Shown piece by piece: positions 23,063 to 34,087 of a stretch of DNA of 64,000 nt (position 1 is its first letter; the number at the start of each line of letters is the position of its first letter). The notes under the pieces were generated by a model that saw nothing but the letters and a program-made list of their open reading frames with translations, did not search any database and had not been told where the DNA came from. A program made the position numbers and the translations under genes. The stretch is from Leptodactylus fallax (lineage: Eukaryota > Chordata > Amphibia > Anura > Leptodactylidae), in assembly GCA_947044405.1 (NCBI GenBank), contig CAMRHE010000011.1:10105001-10169000 (forward strand). Reading direction: 5' to 3'.

Positions 23063-23487
23063 TGTGAGTATGTGAGCCTAGAGGGCGCTAGGGAGCGACC
23101 CAGGCTAAGCCCTGAAAAGGCCCTCAGCCACACCTTTGGGTGGGGCGCGTAACTCCAGAAGGCTGGAGTATCCTGCAGGGAGCAGGAAAATGGTGGAACA
23201 GCTAAGGACAGAGAGAGACGCTCTGTCCCAGAAGGGCTGGGGTCCACAGGGGACTGTTGCTGGAGCTGAGCAATAGTCAGGTTAGTTAGGGGCTCAAGGA
23301 GTCAGTTAGTACCCTAACTGTGGCCTAGATGTTTGTTGTTTTGTTATGTTGCAATTAAGCTGAATAAAGCCAGTTTTATTTTACACTTGGACCCTCTGAA
23401 CGCTAACTTTCCGGCGCCCAGTACCACGAACCACCGCTGTCCGGACCAGGAGTCTTCCGCCATTTTGAGACTAATTCCCCAAGTTGT

Positions 23488-23491
<4 letters not shown>
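23063..23491 (+). repeat. 3' LTR of a retroelement next to host-derived sequence
   Basis: The block starts TGTGAGTATGTGAGCC and ends AAGTTGTCACA, giving TGTG...CACA ends. It has AATAAA at 23362-23367 and lies after a polypurine tract. It is 429 bp. No matching 5' LTR is visible between 19000 and 20600, so the element is 5'-truncated or rearranged. The right edge runs into an AT repeat. Confidence 0.7.

Positions 23492-23530
<39 letters not shown>
23490..23530. repeat. (AT)n microsatellite
   Basis: About 20 AT units separate the 3' LTR from a solo LTR and continue at 23882-23922 on its other side. Confidence 0.95.
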
Positions 23531-23535
<5 letters not shown>

Positions 23536-23878
23536 GAAGGTGACAGGCACAGTGTTGGAAGGGTGATATATCTCCCCCAGGTTTCTGACATCTGTCTGGA
23601 GCCTGATGAGACCTTGTTGCAATTTGTGTTGATGTTTTTTTTTCCTTTGGTTTGTGTGGCTGGAAGTAAGCCACACGTATAGTCAGAACCTTTCTGTGTA
23701 GTTAGAGCTCGGACAAGCAGGATTTTGTTTTCCTTTTTGCCTGAAGTTAAGACTGTATTTTAATTTGCTTATTTTTCTTAATAATAAATGTACATAGGCA
23801 AACCCTGTTTTCATCCGACATTGTTTCCCTGTCTCAGACTGTTTGGGTAGCACTGTTTCTGCTACCGAGTTATTCTTC

Positions 23879-23882
<4 letters not shown>
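23531..23882 (+). repeat. Solo LTR of the Gypsy B family, inside an AT repeat
   Basis: The sequence AGTGAGAAGGTGACAGG and the ending TTATTCTTCCACT match the Gypsy B LTR at 52126-52647 (start TGTGAGAAGGTGACAGG, end TCCTTCCACA), as do internal blocks around GGACAAGCAGGATTTTG and TTTTTGCCTGAAGTTAAG. It is flanked on both sides by AT repeats. No internal region is present, so it is a solo LTR. Both terminal bases differ from the Gypsy B LTR (AG...CT instead of TG...CA). Confidence 0.75.

Positions 23883-23922
<40 letters not shown>
23882..23922. repeat. (AT)n microsatellite, right of the solo LTR
   Basis: About 20 AT units. It probably belongs to the same microsatellite as 23490-23530, into which the LTR element inserted. 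Confidence 0.95.
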
Positions 23923-23924
<2 letters not shown>

Positions 23925-23927
<3 letters not shown>

Positions 23928-25043
23928 TTTTTATATGATTAAGTAATAACACATACACAATAATACATAATTTATTACATCACAAATGGTACCTAGAAGA
24001 ACTGATGCGGTCTTGAAGGCAAAGGAAAGCATGGGGGAAGTCACAAAACTTTTGATTAGATTGTATCTACAAAGATTTTATTCATTTACATATATATAAT
24101 GTAAAGTTTACAGATTATCCTTGCACATTTTGTCCATACAGCTATACACAGTTACAATATTAAACAGTAGAAATAAAGTAATACAATGGTGTTCCCTGAT
24201 GTATCTTTTTATGCTTTTGAACATTGTTTTTATGTGTTTTTTTGTAATAAAGATCAGCAGTCACCTTTGAAAAAAACTTTCTTTGTCACGTAAGTACTAT
24301 GAAAGTCATAAGAATGTAAATTCATTTTGTCTTTTGACCTTTAAAGGAAGCATTTTACTATTCAACCAAATTGACACCAAGCATACTCTTTAATTTAGTA
24401 CAGCTACTTAAATGAGATTACATTGCACTGAATTTATGAGCCTGTTGCAATGCAGAAATAAAACTGTTATATGACACAGACAAAAAGAAAAGACTGTCCA
24501 CAATATCTCAAAATTTTCTGTGTGAATCATCACTTAAAATACCTTATGAAAAAGTAAACAGGGTGACAGCTAAGTATTTCTGTTTTTAAAGATTCCATAG
24601 AGATCATATAGCTAGAAAACAACAGATTTCAAATGTAGTTAAAGGTTAATTCCACATGTAGAAACCAGTTTGAAAAAATGAGTCTCCTCTCCAGTTCAGT
24701 AATATGTATAATTACAGCAGCAATAACTGAAATTAAATGATTTCTGTATGAGTTTATCGCTCACTTACATTATCTTGAGGAGCTAAACAATGTTGTACGA
24801 AAGTGTGCTTTAAGGTAATTCATACAGGCTAAGGCCATAGATTGTGTAAACACAGTGATTTTGGCTGTTGTGGAAATTCAGCAGAAAAAAAAATGCTGTC
24901 TTTTACAGCACTAACAAAGTGAATGAGATTTTGTGTAACCTCATCCACAAATTGTGAAAAAAAAAACTGGAGTGAAAACATTTTTGAAAAACACAGCATG
25001 TTAAGTTTACTTGTTCAAATGCTGCATTTTTTCCCCATAGACT
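23925..25043. other. AT-rich non-coding region
   Basis: No domain, RNA gene or clear repeat boundary was seen. A TGCTGT/ACAGCA-rich patch near 24890 and a similar one at 26640 flank the Tc1 at 25046 and may belong to one older repeat that it split. Confidence 0.45.
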
Positions 25044-25045
25044 TA

Positions 25046-26608
25046 CAGTCATGGCCAAAAGTTTTGAGAATGATACAAATATTAATTTTTACAAAGTCTA
25101 CTGCTTCAGTTTTTCTAATGGCAATTTGCATATACTCCAGAATGTTATAAAGAGTGATCAGCTTAACAGCAATTACTTGTAAAGTCAATATTTGCCTAGA
25201 AAATGAACTTTATCCCCCAAAACACATTTCAACATCATTGCAGCCCTGCCTTAAAAGGACCACCTAACATCATTTCAGTGATTGCTCCATTAACACAGGT
25301 GTGGGGGTTGATGAGGACAGGGCTGGAGATCAATCTGTCATGATTAAGTAAGAATGACACCACTGGACACTTTAAAAGGAGGCTGGTGCTTGCCATCATT
25401 GTTTCTCTTCTGTTAACCATGGTTATCTCTAAAGAAACACGTGCAGTCATCATTGCACTGCACAAAAATGGCCTAACTGGGATGAGTATTGCAGCTAGAA
25501 AGATTGCACCTCAGTCAACAATCTATCGCATCATCAAGAACTTCAAGGAGAGAGGTTCCATTGGTGCCAAAAAGGCTCCAGGGCGCCCAAGAAAGACCAG
25601 CAAGCGGCAGGACCGTCTCTTAAAAGTGTTTCAGCTGCGGGATCGGGCTACCAGCAGTGCAGAGCTTACTGAGGAATGGCAGCAGGCAGGTGTGAGTGCA
25701 TCTGCACGCACTGTGAGGCGGAGACTCTTGGAGCAAGGCCTGGTCTCAAGGAGGGCAGCAAAGAAGCCACTTCTCTCCAGAAAAAACATCAGGGACAGAC
25801 TGATATTCTGCAAAAGGTACAGGGAGTGGACTGCTGAGGACTGGGGTAAAGTCATTTTCTCTGATGAATCCCCTTTTCGATTGTTTGGAACATCTGGAAA
25901 ACAGCTTATTCGGAGAAGAAGAGGTGAGCGCTACCACCAGTCTTGTCTCATGCCAACTGTAAAGCATCCCGAAACCATTCATGTGTGGGGTTGCTTCTCC
26001 GCCAAGGGAATCGGCTCTCTCACAGTCTTGCCTAAAAACACAGCCATGAATAAAGAATGGTACCAGAATGTCCTCCAAGAGCAACTTCTCCCAACCGTCC
26101 AAGAGCAGTTTGGCGCTCAACAATGCCTTTTCCAGCATGATGGAGCACCTTGCCATAAAGCAAAGGTGATAACTAAATGGCTCAGGGAACAAAACATAGA
26201 GATTTTGGGTCCATGGCCTGGAAACTCCCCAGATCTTAATTCCATTGAGAACTTGTGGTCAATCATCAAGAGACGGGTGGACAAACAAAAACCAACAAAT
26301 TCAGAGAAAATTAAAGCATTGATTCTGCAAGAATGGACTGCTATCAGTCAGGATTTGGTCCAGAAGTTGATTGAGAGCATGCCAGGGAGAATTGCAGAGG
26401 TCCTGAAGAAGAAGGGTCAACACTGCAAATATTGACTTGCTGCATTAACTCATTCTAACTGTCAATATAAGCTTCTGTTACTCATAATATGAATGCAATT
26501 ATATTTCTGTATGTGATAAAAACATCTGACAAACACACAAACCAGAGGGCAGCAGATCATGTGAAAATATAATATTTGTGTCATTCTCAAAACTTTTGGC
26601 CATGACTG
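25046..26608 (+). mobile_element. Tc1-like DNA transposon with open transposase (1563 bp)
   Basis: TA duplications lie at 25044-25045 and 26609-26610. Ends begin CAGTCATGGCCAAAAGTT and mirror exactly on the right over about 30 bases; the inverted repeats are about 40 bp (25046-25085 and 26569-26608), much shorter than in the other Tc1 elements here. The single gene inside has no lesion. This looks like the youngest or best-preserved DNA transposon in the window. Confidence 0.95.
25419..26435 (+). CDS. Tc1-like transposase, intact reading frame
   Basis: The gene encodes 338 residues from ATG 25419 (MVISKETRAVIIALH), the usual family start; the frame is open a little further upstream (25386) without another ATG. 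The N-terminal third is a paired-like helix-turn-helix pair with a GRPRKTSKRQ linker that would bind the ends and carry a nuclear signal. The DD34E catalytic domain has SDESPF (first Asp), QHDGAPCH (second Asp) and SPDLNSIENLW (third acidic residue). The enzyme would cut the element out and insert it at TA. No stop or frameshift is visible. Whether it is expressed cannot be told from sequence; the 40-bp ends match well, so the element could be mobile. Confidence 0.92.
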   Translation: MVISKETRAVIIALHKNGLTGMSIAARKIAPQSTIYRIIKNFKERGSIGAKKAPGRPRKTSKRQDRLLKVFQLRDRATSSAELTEEWQQAGVSASARTVRRRLLEQGLVSRRAAKKPLLSRKNIRDRLIFCKRYREWTAEDWGKVIFSDESPFRLFGTSGKQLIRRRRGERYHQSCLMPTVKHPETIHVWGCFSAKGIGSLTVLPKNTAMNKEWYQNVLQEQLLPTVQEQFGAQQCLFQHDGAPCHKAKVITKWLREQNIEILGPWPGNSPDLNSIENLWSIIKRRVDKQKPTNSEKIKALILQEWTAISQDLVQKLIESMPGRIAEVLKKKGQHCKY

Positions 26609-26610
26609 TA

Positions 26611-27090
26611 TATGGGGTGAGAAAGGTAAAATGAAAAGCACAGCAGAAAAGGCGTGTAAAATGTAAGCGTTTGTTGCTGTCTTTTTCTGCTATGTTTTTT
26701 TTTTTTTTTTTTTACACTGCGTTGACTTGACCATTCTAAAACTTTGATTTGTTTTTGTCTTTGTTCTTCATGCATCAATTTGCTGGCTTGAACTCATTGT
26801 CCTATTTCATGACCCAATTTTGTCCCAGCTTAAACTGTTGAATAGATTGATCCATATTTTCATAAAAAATAGTATATTATACTAATCACTGTTTGTCAAA
26901 TCATTAGTCTTCCACCACCATGTTTGGACCCCTTCTGGCACTTCAGCTTGTCTTTTTCTTTGAGTTCTACCTTTCCTTGCCTCTGCCGACCAGCTACACA
27001 TCTCTCCCTTTATCTCTCCTGACTCCTAACCTGTTGCCTTCCTATTTCCATACCTTGTTTCTGCTTATTCCAATCCCACCTCAAGAAAGC
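26611..27090. other. Non-coding stretch
   Basis: It contains a T-run near 26695-26714 and no recognisable domain. It lies between the intact Tc1 and L1 fragments. Confidence 0.5.
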
Positions 27091-27094
27091 TTCT

Positions 27095-27340
27095 CTGATT
27101 AATATTTCTTCATTTAATGTTACAGGACTCAAGTTCTGCTACTTTTCTCACAAGTGCAACATGCTATGTATCCAGGAAACTCATTTCCAAGATGGTCACA
27201 TACCTCCATTCAAAAATATATACTGTTACTCTTGGTATCATAGTAGTAATCTGACAGGGAAAACAAAGGGAGTAGCAATTTTTTTCCACAAAAACCTTCC
27301 CCATAAAATCCTTGACTTGTGCTGGGTGGAGCTTAGCCAC
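27095..27340 (+). pseudogene. L1 (Tx1-type) ORF2 endonuclease N-terminus
   Basis: The frame shows CNMLCIQETHF, then GKTKGVAIFF, the first catalytic blocks of an APE-type endonuclease that nicks target DNA for LINE insertion. It breaks off at about 27340, where sequence changes to a GAGCTTAGCCACTGACTA motif also found in reverse at about 30005. Only about 80 codons remain. Confidence 0.75.
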
Positions 27341-28470
27341 TGACTAGCAAGGCCGCTTGAACCGGAAGCTCTGTGATAACCTGGCAGCTTATTGTGACTC
27401 ACAGCCTGTATCGACCTACTTTCTCTCAAAAACCCTGCCTTACAGCTCAGGACCTTGTAGGCTTCCCGTTGAGAGATTATGCACCCGATTTGGCCACTTA
27501 TAGGCTGCAGATCGCAGACGCTGTAGGACTGCAGCAGCTCACCGCCGCCATTACTCCCTTCACGTGTGGGCAGCAACCTCCTCTTTGAGATGCATTGCAG
27601 CAAGCAGTCAGCAGCAGAAAAACCAGGACCCGCCAATAAGATAGAGGACTCCTTTGAAGGTTGCTCATCGATCCCTCCTCGCTGGTTACTACTGGAGCCT
27701 CGGGTATGGTCACTGCCATTTTGCCCACATCTCGACCTCCACACTTGGCGATAGTGCGTCCCTCTGCTGCTCCTCCTGGCACCCTCTGGTATCTTGGGAG
27801 CTGATCCTATATTACATACAGGCTGATTTCAAGTCCCCCTCTCCTGCAGCAATCCTGACTTAAGTGGACCAGATTTTCTCGCTTATATGTTCGTAGGCCC
27901 TCGACTAACTGCTCCTGGAACTCCTGCACCATTGAATAGAGACAGTCTAGCTTGATCCTTCTACTCAACTACTAAAGGGTAGTTCATCTCATTTACTGGG
28001 ACCCTCACCGCTCTTGTGCTCAGTGCATAAACAACAACCTATCTGCTACTTTATTACTCTGCGAGAGTGTACTCTGCTTTGATTTCATGATGACTAGACG
28101 AAAGACTAAATCAGAGGTCCCGGGAAATTTACAGACTTTTTTTGGCACTCAAGGAGCCTTACTAGAGGAATTACAGAGCTTGCACTTATCCTACACTCCT
28201 CATATTTCTCCATCTCCACAGGCGGATTTACAGACTGTCTCAGGCATTGCTCCTGATATTACTCCCTGCTCTCCAGATATGAATGGCGGTACCCCTGAGT
28301 GTGGATAATGCAATGCTAGCCAATCACATAACGAGATCAGGCGTAAAGTGGATGGGGTAGTCGGTACTTTACCTGATTTGGGTAGGGTTACAGTGGTTGC
28401 CAGCATCTCACGTGGAAAGCATCCATCCTCCGAAGCCCTATTGAAGGAGATTACTAGGTGTGGTGCTAGT
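27330..28470 (+). pseudogene. L1-like 5' region and start of ORF1
   Basis: A GC-richer leader (27330-28080) is followed by an open frame from ATG 28087 (MMTRRKTKSEVPGNLQTFFG) that resembles the start of Tx1-type L1 ORF1, an RNA-binding chaperone. It hits a stop at 28306 and fades near 28420. The leader begins with the same motif that starts a reverse-oriented copy at about 30010. Assignment rests on this arrangement and on composition, so it is moderate. Confidence 0.5.
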
Positions 28471-28474
28471 GTGG

Positions 28475-29560
28475 TGAAAAAGAGTTTATAATAATTATTT
28501 GTAAAGCCGTCAGGTCCAGGAGCTTTATGAGGTTTCAGGGATGTAATTTCGGTGATAATGTCCTGTACAGTGATAGGGGCAGAAAGGGATTCTAATTTAG
28601 TTTGAGGGATTCAAGGTAAGGACAACAATTGTAAAAATCTGTCATTGTCCATGCTAGAGGGCTGTAAAGTGGATGGATCCTCCTTTAAGTTATACAGGGA
28701 TTCATAATATAACTTGAATTCATCAGCTATTAAGCACTGGTCAAGAAGCTTATGGCCTCTGGAGTTAATCAGGTATATAATATGAGATTTTGCCTGTACT
28801 TGCTTTACACTTCGAGCCAGAAACAAGTCAACTCTATTATTGTGTAAATAAGTTTGGAGTTGGAACAGTTTCAGGGTTCTATCATATTCTACAGCCAGGA
28901 GGGTTTGTAGGAGCCTAAGAGACCTAAGTTGAGTATAGATTGAGGGAGAAGTGGACACTTTATTTTTCTTCTCCAGAGCGTTAATATCTTTTTATCAAGG
29001 TCTGAAATTCCTGGTCCCTCTTACGTTTAAGTTGGGAGCTTAGCTTAATAAAAACTCCCCTGGTAAATGCTTTTTGTGAGTTCCACAGTATATATGGGTT
29101 AGAAACTGACCCAACGATAAGAAAGATAAGAAAGTAATTCTGCAGTTCGGACAAAACAGAGTTGAAACAATCAGTGGAATTTATGATGGAATCATTAAGC
29201 TTTCCCTGTGAAGGAAGAGGGAAGAGAATCATTCCATAAGTTCTAGTGAAATTGGGGCATGGTCAGACCATGTAATATCGCCAATTATAGTGCATTTAGT
29301 TTGTGATACTGTGGGTCCTGAGACTAGGAAGAAGTTGACTATAGAGTAGGAATGATGTGTTGGAGAGAAGAATGTATAATCCCTCTCAGTTTCATGTTGG
29401 CATCGCCACACATTAAAAAGGTTTTCAGTAGAAACCGTATCTAAGTAGTGAGGATTGCGTCTTGTGAAGGTTGTAAAATCCACACCAGGGTCCATGAAAA
29501 ATTAAAGTCACCACCAATTATCAAAAAGCCTTTGGCAGAGGTTTTAATCTTGGGGAGTTA
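28475..29560 (-). pseudogene. L1 (Tx1-type) ORF2: endonuclease C-terminus to RT start
   Basis: Reading from 29560 down, the endonuclease part shows a GGDFN-type block near 29535 and a WSDHAPISLEL block near 29250 (the catalytic SDH motif). The linker follows, then a KAPGPDGFT block near 28520, the start of the RT domain. Several stops and shifts separate the pieces (28611-28958, 28981-29232, 29229-29495 are open). RT itself is missing beyond 28475. Confidence 0.78.
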
Positions 29561-29639
29561 ATGGGTTAGGACTGACATTTTTTAGGGAAATAGACATTGT
29601 ACTGTATATGGTATGCATGACATTGTGCCATCAGAGCTC

Positions 29640-30015
29640 TCGTAGAATCCAGAGGGGCAAGGTTCCATGACTGGAGAAGTCGTTATCCACTTGCCTTGTT
29701 ACCTCCTATGGTGCCAGGGTCCGGGCATCCGCAGCCAACACAGGGGAGACTCATGCTGCTATGCAGGGAGAGTTGGTGGCACGTGGAGGAAGTAGTAATG
29801 GCAGCCGCATGCCACTGTAGGTCTGGAAGTACTTTAGGAGGCCACAGGTGACAGGTGAAGTTGGCAGGGTGAAGTCCATCCAGGAGGCAGGAGGGTTCTG
29901 GGTGACAAGCAGCTAAAATTAGTATGAAGAACCAGGTAGAAAAGGACTGTGAGCCACTGAGAGCTGATCAGTTCAAGCCATGTTAGTCAGTGGCTAAACT
30001 CCACTCTTAACTTAC
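29640..30015 (-). repeat. L1-like 5' leader, reverse orientation
   Basis: From 30015 downward this starts with GAGTGGAGTTTAGCCACTG, matching the + strand copy at 27327. It runs toward the endonuclease piece at 29560, so ORF1 and the first part of ORF2 appear deleted from this copy. Confidence 0.5.
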
Positions 30016-31073
30016 ATATTGTTCTGGAAGTGTCTAATTTTGTGCATTGCCATCCCTCAGGAGCCCCTGCCCACGTACCTTTGCATCCATCCAAGAGGGT
30101 CCAATGCTGATGCACTCCTAAATCATTTACATGAGGTCTGTGTGTTCCCCATGACATTTAGGTACTTTCCATTATTATGGAACACTATGAATACATAAAA
30201 AGGAGGAAGTTCTATATATTCTGTGGACCAAAGCTGAGACAGTCTATGTGCCTCTCTCCTTTGAGAGTATCAGAATGGTTTACAGGACCTTTCAACCAAT
30301 TTGTCCCACATTCCATTTCCATTTCTTTCTAACCTCTAACAGATACTCATAATTGATAGTTAAAGAGCAGTTGTCCATAGAGAAACAAGGTGAGAACCCT
30401 AGTGTTCCTTATTAAAGTAGAACAGTCAACAATTAAAGAGGAAGTGTAAAAGACAGAAGTGCAAAAGACCAAACTCCTTCAATTGTTACTATTTTTATAG
30501 TCTTCACACAGGATTTATATTATATTGAACCCACCCCCTCTGATTAATTTGCCATGTTTTGGCAGTTAAGAAATATGTCCAAACGTTGGGGACCCCATCT
30601 TCCTTACTGTTCTGTAGAGTCTTCAGTCTGATTCTAGCAGGGATTTTTGTTCCAGGTTAACCCTCTAAAAAGACTCTTAACACTGAATAACACTGAAATG
30701 TCACATTGGAGCCCAGATGGTGCAGAATATAGAGGAACTATGACATGAGGATCATTTTGAAGAAATTAGCCCTCCCGTCAACCAACAGAGGTAATTTACA
30801 CCAAGTTGTTATATTTTGAGAGCTTTGTTTGATCATGGGGGTTATTTTGAGAGTTGTGTACTCCTCTGATCTAGCCATTAACCACAACCCTAGGTTTGGA
30901 AAATGTTCGATATGAGTTGCCTGACAGGCATTTAGGATTGACCAATATTGCCAAGAAAAAAGGAGCTTGCCATCAAGACAGGGAACAATGCACTCTTCAA
31001 GTTACCAATATCAAAAACCTGTAAATGTTAGGGAGGCATGACTCAATCCAGTCAGTGGTTCTACAGGTGCATC

Positions 31074-31392
31074 TCAATAAATTAGAATATTTTTGAAACG
31101 TTCATTCATTTCAGTAATTCAGTAATTCAATTCATAATCATAAGTCTTCCATGATTGTGTGTCCTACTGAACCAGACTGAGGGGCCATTTAAAGGCTTAG
31201 GAAACCTTGGCAGGTGACACACTGAATTTACAATACTGAACTACAAATTTTCTTAGATTTTGTTTTTCATTACCTGTAATCCATAATCAACATTTACAGA
31301 AATAAAACACTTGAAATATAGGTCACTTTTTTAATTTAATTACTGAAAGAAATAAACATTTCAAAGATATTCCAATTTATTGAGATGCAACT
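31074..31392. mobile_element. 319-bp Tc1/mariner-type MITE
   Basis: TA duplications lie at 31072-31073 and 31393-31394. The left end CAGGTGCATCTCAATAAATT is mirrored by AATTTATTGAGATGCAACTG on the right. It has no coding capacity. It split the L1 RT gene between two codons of its LTIEPL block. Confidence 0.9.
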
Positions 31393-31920
31393 GTATAGTG
31401 AGAGCAAATAAAAATGGAAAAGGCACATTTGGTGGGTGCCGCTCTTGAGCTCAGAGAAATTAGATATCAACTGATTAGACTTCACTTTTGCCCGAAAGTG
31501 AGAATGGAGTAGTTTCACTGAAGAAATAAACTTAGTACCAAACTTCCCTGCACAGGTCCTGCCACTTGATGCTATCCAGCATCTTGGCAGCATCAGTTGA
31601 GAGGATTGCCCTACATCCAGGGCTGTATGGTTTAATCTGTAACTTATGGAATAATTTTGTAATATTGATTGCTGTGTATTATCCGAGCATAAAGTTGGTT
31701 TGATCCAAATGGATAAGGCCAAAGATGGTTTCCCATCAATCTTCTAGCTAGTGCCTTTGCCAGTATCTTGATATGTGTGTGAAATACATGTCATTCCTTA
31801 CTATGACACAATGGCCATCATTGTTTCAGACAGTCAGGGAGCTTGCCCTCCTCCTCTGTCATGTTAGATACCCTTGATAGCTGTGGAAGATTTCCTGATA
31901 TCTTTTGAAAAATGCAGTAG

Positions 31921-32304
31921 TATAATGTTATACTGTGTTAGCCATAGAAAGTAGTGGAAGAGTGAAGAAATAAGGCGATACCTTTTAGAGGCAAACTAAG
32001 TATACTGTATGGTAAGTTTTTGAGAGTACTAGCTCTCTTCTTCAGACATGGTGTTATACAAGAAACTGAAAATTCACACACTTTTATACATAAAAGACAT
32101 GGACCTTCAAAGGATCTTAGAATCTTTAAAAATAGCAAAATGCAATATAAGTAGAGAAGTTATTTACAGCAGGTCAAGAAATAAACAGTCTGGAAACTTG
32201 TGGGGCGTGACGGAGGGATCAGTAATTCTTGCTGTTATCTGTTTGCTATCAGGTGGTGATTTGTGACTCTCACAGTTCATACATAGTGTGACATGAAACT
32301 GGCA
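31921..32304 (-). mobile_element. Penelope-like element, 3' fragment with 10-bp duplication
   Basis: It matches the 3' part of the Penelope copy at 56459-56790 (CTGATAGCAAACAGATAAC block, then CCTCTAAAAGGTATCGCC). It is flanked by AATGCAGTAG at 31911-31920 and 32305-32314. The region that looks hammerhead-like in the other copy reads CTGAAGA here, so that core is not preserved. No coding sequence is present. Confidence 0.8.
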
Positions 32305-32675
32305 AATGCAGTAGGAAGACATCCATCCCAGGGCCTTTTAGTAATTTAAAGTGTAGCTAAACTTTGAACACATTTTGACTTTCTGGCAGCATTTGTGCCC
32401 TCAATAAATATTATAATATACTTTCTTAACAAATGTTGGCTCCTTCTGTGAAATCCTAGGCTGAAATCCACTTTGTTTCCTTGTTAATTGCTTGCTGAAA
32501 TCTGTGCACTGCTTGTAACTAATATTGCAGGTGGGTGGGGGTTATGTATAAGGTAATAAAGCTGAGGGTGACAGGCCAGGACATTTCAACCATTATATCT
32601 GCATTATATCTGCCATTTTATAACATAGAACAGTGAAAATTCAGTCCGGATTGAAAGCAGTTGCAGCTACATATA

Positions 32676-33950
32676 CAATTAGGTCCATAAATATTTGGAC
32701 AGAGACACCATTTTTCTAATTTTGGTTCTGTATTTTACCACAATGAATTTTGAACAAAACAATTCAGATGCAGTTGAAGTTCAGACTTTCAGCTTTAATT
32801 CAGTGGGTTGAACAAAATGATTGAATAAAAATGTAAGGAACTATAAAGCATTTATTACACACAATCCCTTCATTTCAGGGGCTCAAAAGTAATTGGACAA
32901 ATTAAATAATTGTAAATAAAATGTTAATTTCTAATACTTGGTTGTTCACCCTTTGTTGACAATGACTGCCTGAAGTCTTCAACTCATGGACATCACCAGA
33001 CGCTGTGGTTTCTATTTTTTAATGCCCTGCCAGGCCTTTACTGCAGTGGTTTTTAGTTGCTGTTTGTTTGTGGCTCTTTCTGTTTGAATTCTACTCTTTA
33101 ACAAGTGAAATGCATGCTCAATTGGGTTGAGATCAGGTGACTGACTTGGCTTGGCTGGGTTGCTTTGGCTTTATGTTTTGGCTCATTGTCCATCTGTATT
33201 ATCAAACACCAACCAATCAGTTTGGCTGGATTTGAGCGCACAGTGTGTCTCTGAATACCTCAGAATTCATCCGGCTGCTTCTGTCCTGTGTCACATCATC
33301 AATAAACACTAGTGACCCAGTGCCACTGGCAGCCATGCATGCCCAAGCCATCACACTGCCTCCGCCGTGTTTTACAGATGATGTGGTATGCTTTGGATCA
33401 TGAGCTGTACCACGCCTTCGCCATACTTTTTCATTCTTTCAGATCATTCTGGTAGAGGTTGATCTTGGTTTCATCTGTCTAAAGGATATTCTTCCAGAAC
33501 TGTGCTGGCTTTTTTAGATGTTTTTTAGCAAAGTCCAATCTAGCCTTTTTATTCTTGAGGCTTATGAGTAGCTTGCACCGTGCAGTGAACCGTTTGTAAT
33601 TACTTTCATGCAGTTTTCTCTTTATGGTAGATTTGGATATTGATACGCCTACATCCTGGAGAGTGTTGTTCACTTGGTTGGCTGTTGTGAAGGGGTTTCT
33701 CTTCAACATGGAAATTATTCTGCGATCATCTACCACTGTTGTCTTCCGTGGCCGTCCAGCTCTTTTTGCATTGATGAGTTCACCAGTGCTTTCTTTTTTT
33801 CTCAAGATGTACCAAAATGTAGATATTGCCACTCCTAATATTGTAGCAATTTCTTGGATGGGTTTTTTCTCTTTTCGCAGCTTAAGGATGGCTTGTTTCA
33901 CCTGCAGTAAACAGGTAAAAAAAACAGAATTTGTGTCAGTGTCCAAATAA
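32676..33950 (-). mobile_element. Tc1-like transposon, decayed and right-truncated
   Basis: The left end after TA (32674-32675) begins CAATTAGGTCCATAAATATT. The right end is reduced to a TGTCCAAATA scrap near 33945. The transposase runs on the minus strand between them. Confidence 0.75.
33000..33946 (-). pseudogene. Tc1 transposase, decayed
   Basis: From 33946 downward: a helix-turn-helix region (VKQAILKLRKEKKPIQEI), a GRPRKTT linker near 33740, then KKPAQFWKNIL, a stop, and a TDETK first-Asp motif near 33475. Later motifs (a DNEPKH-type block near 33190 and a [12 protein letters not shown] block near 33125) are broken by many changes. About 150 N-terminal residues remain open (33479-33946). 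Confidence 0.8.
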
Positions 33951-34087
33951 ACTTGTCAATTCTCTAGAAATAACACAGGTAGAATTGTGAACATAGTGCC
34001 ATAAGAAAGCTGAGAATTTCATCTTCTTTATGGCTTCACTGATCTTTCATATGGAATTAAAGTTGTATGTTATAAAATACTGATATA

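Larger units (their letters stand above)
30500..32345 (-). pseudogene. L1 (Tx1-type) ORF2: RT core to C-terminus, with two inserts
   Basis: Reading down from 32345: a degenerate GPDG-LPTAFF-type RT start (32340-32305), then SVKLLHSHFRAKVKSNQL near 31500 and FLFALTIEPL near 31400/31070, then C-terminal blocks such as TWCKLPLLVDGRANFFKM near 30790 and KIPARIRLKTLQ near 30620. It is interrupted by a 319-bp MITE (31074-31392) and a Penelope scrap (31921-32304), both with target duplications. The RT active site is not clear. It is a dead copy, cut at 32345 by the TTAA element. Confidence 0.75.
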
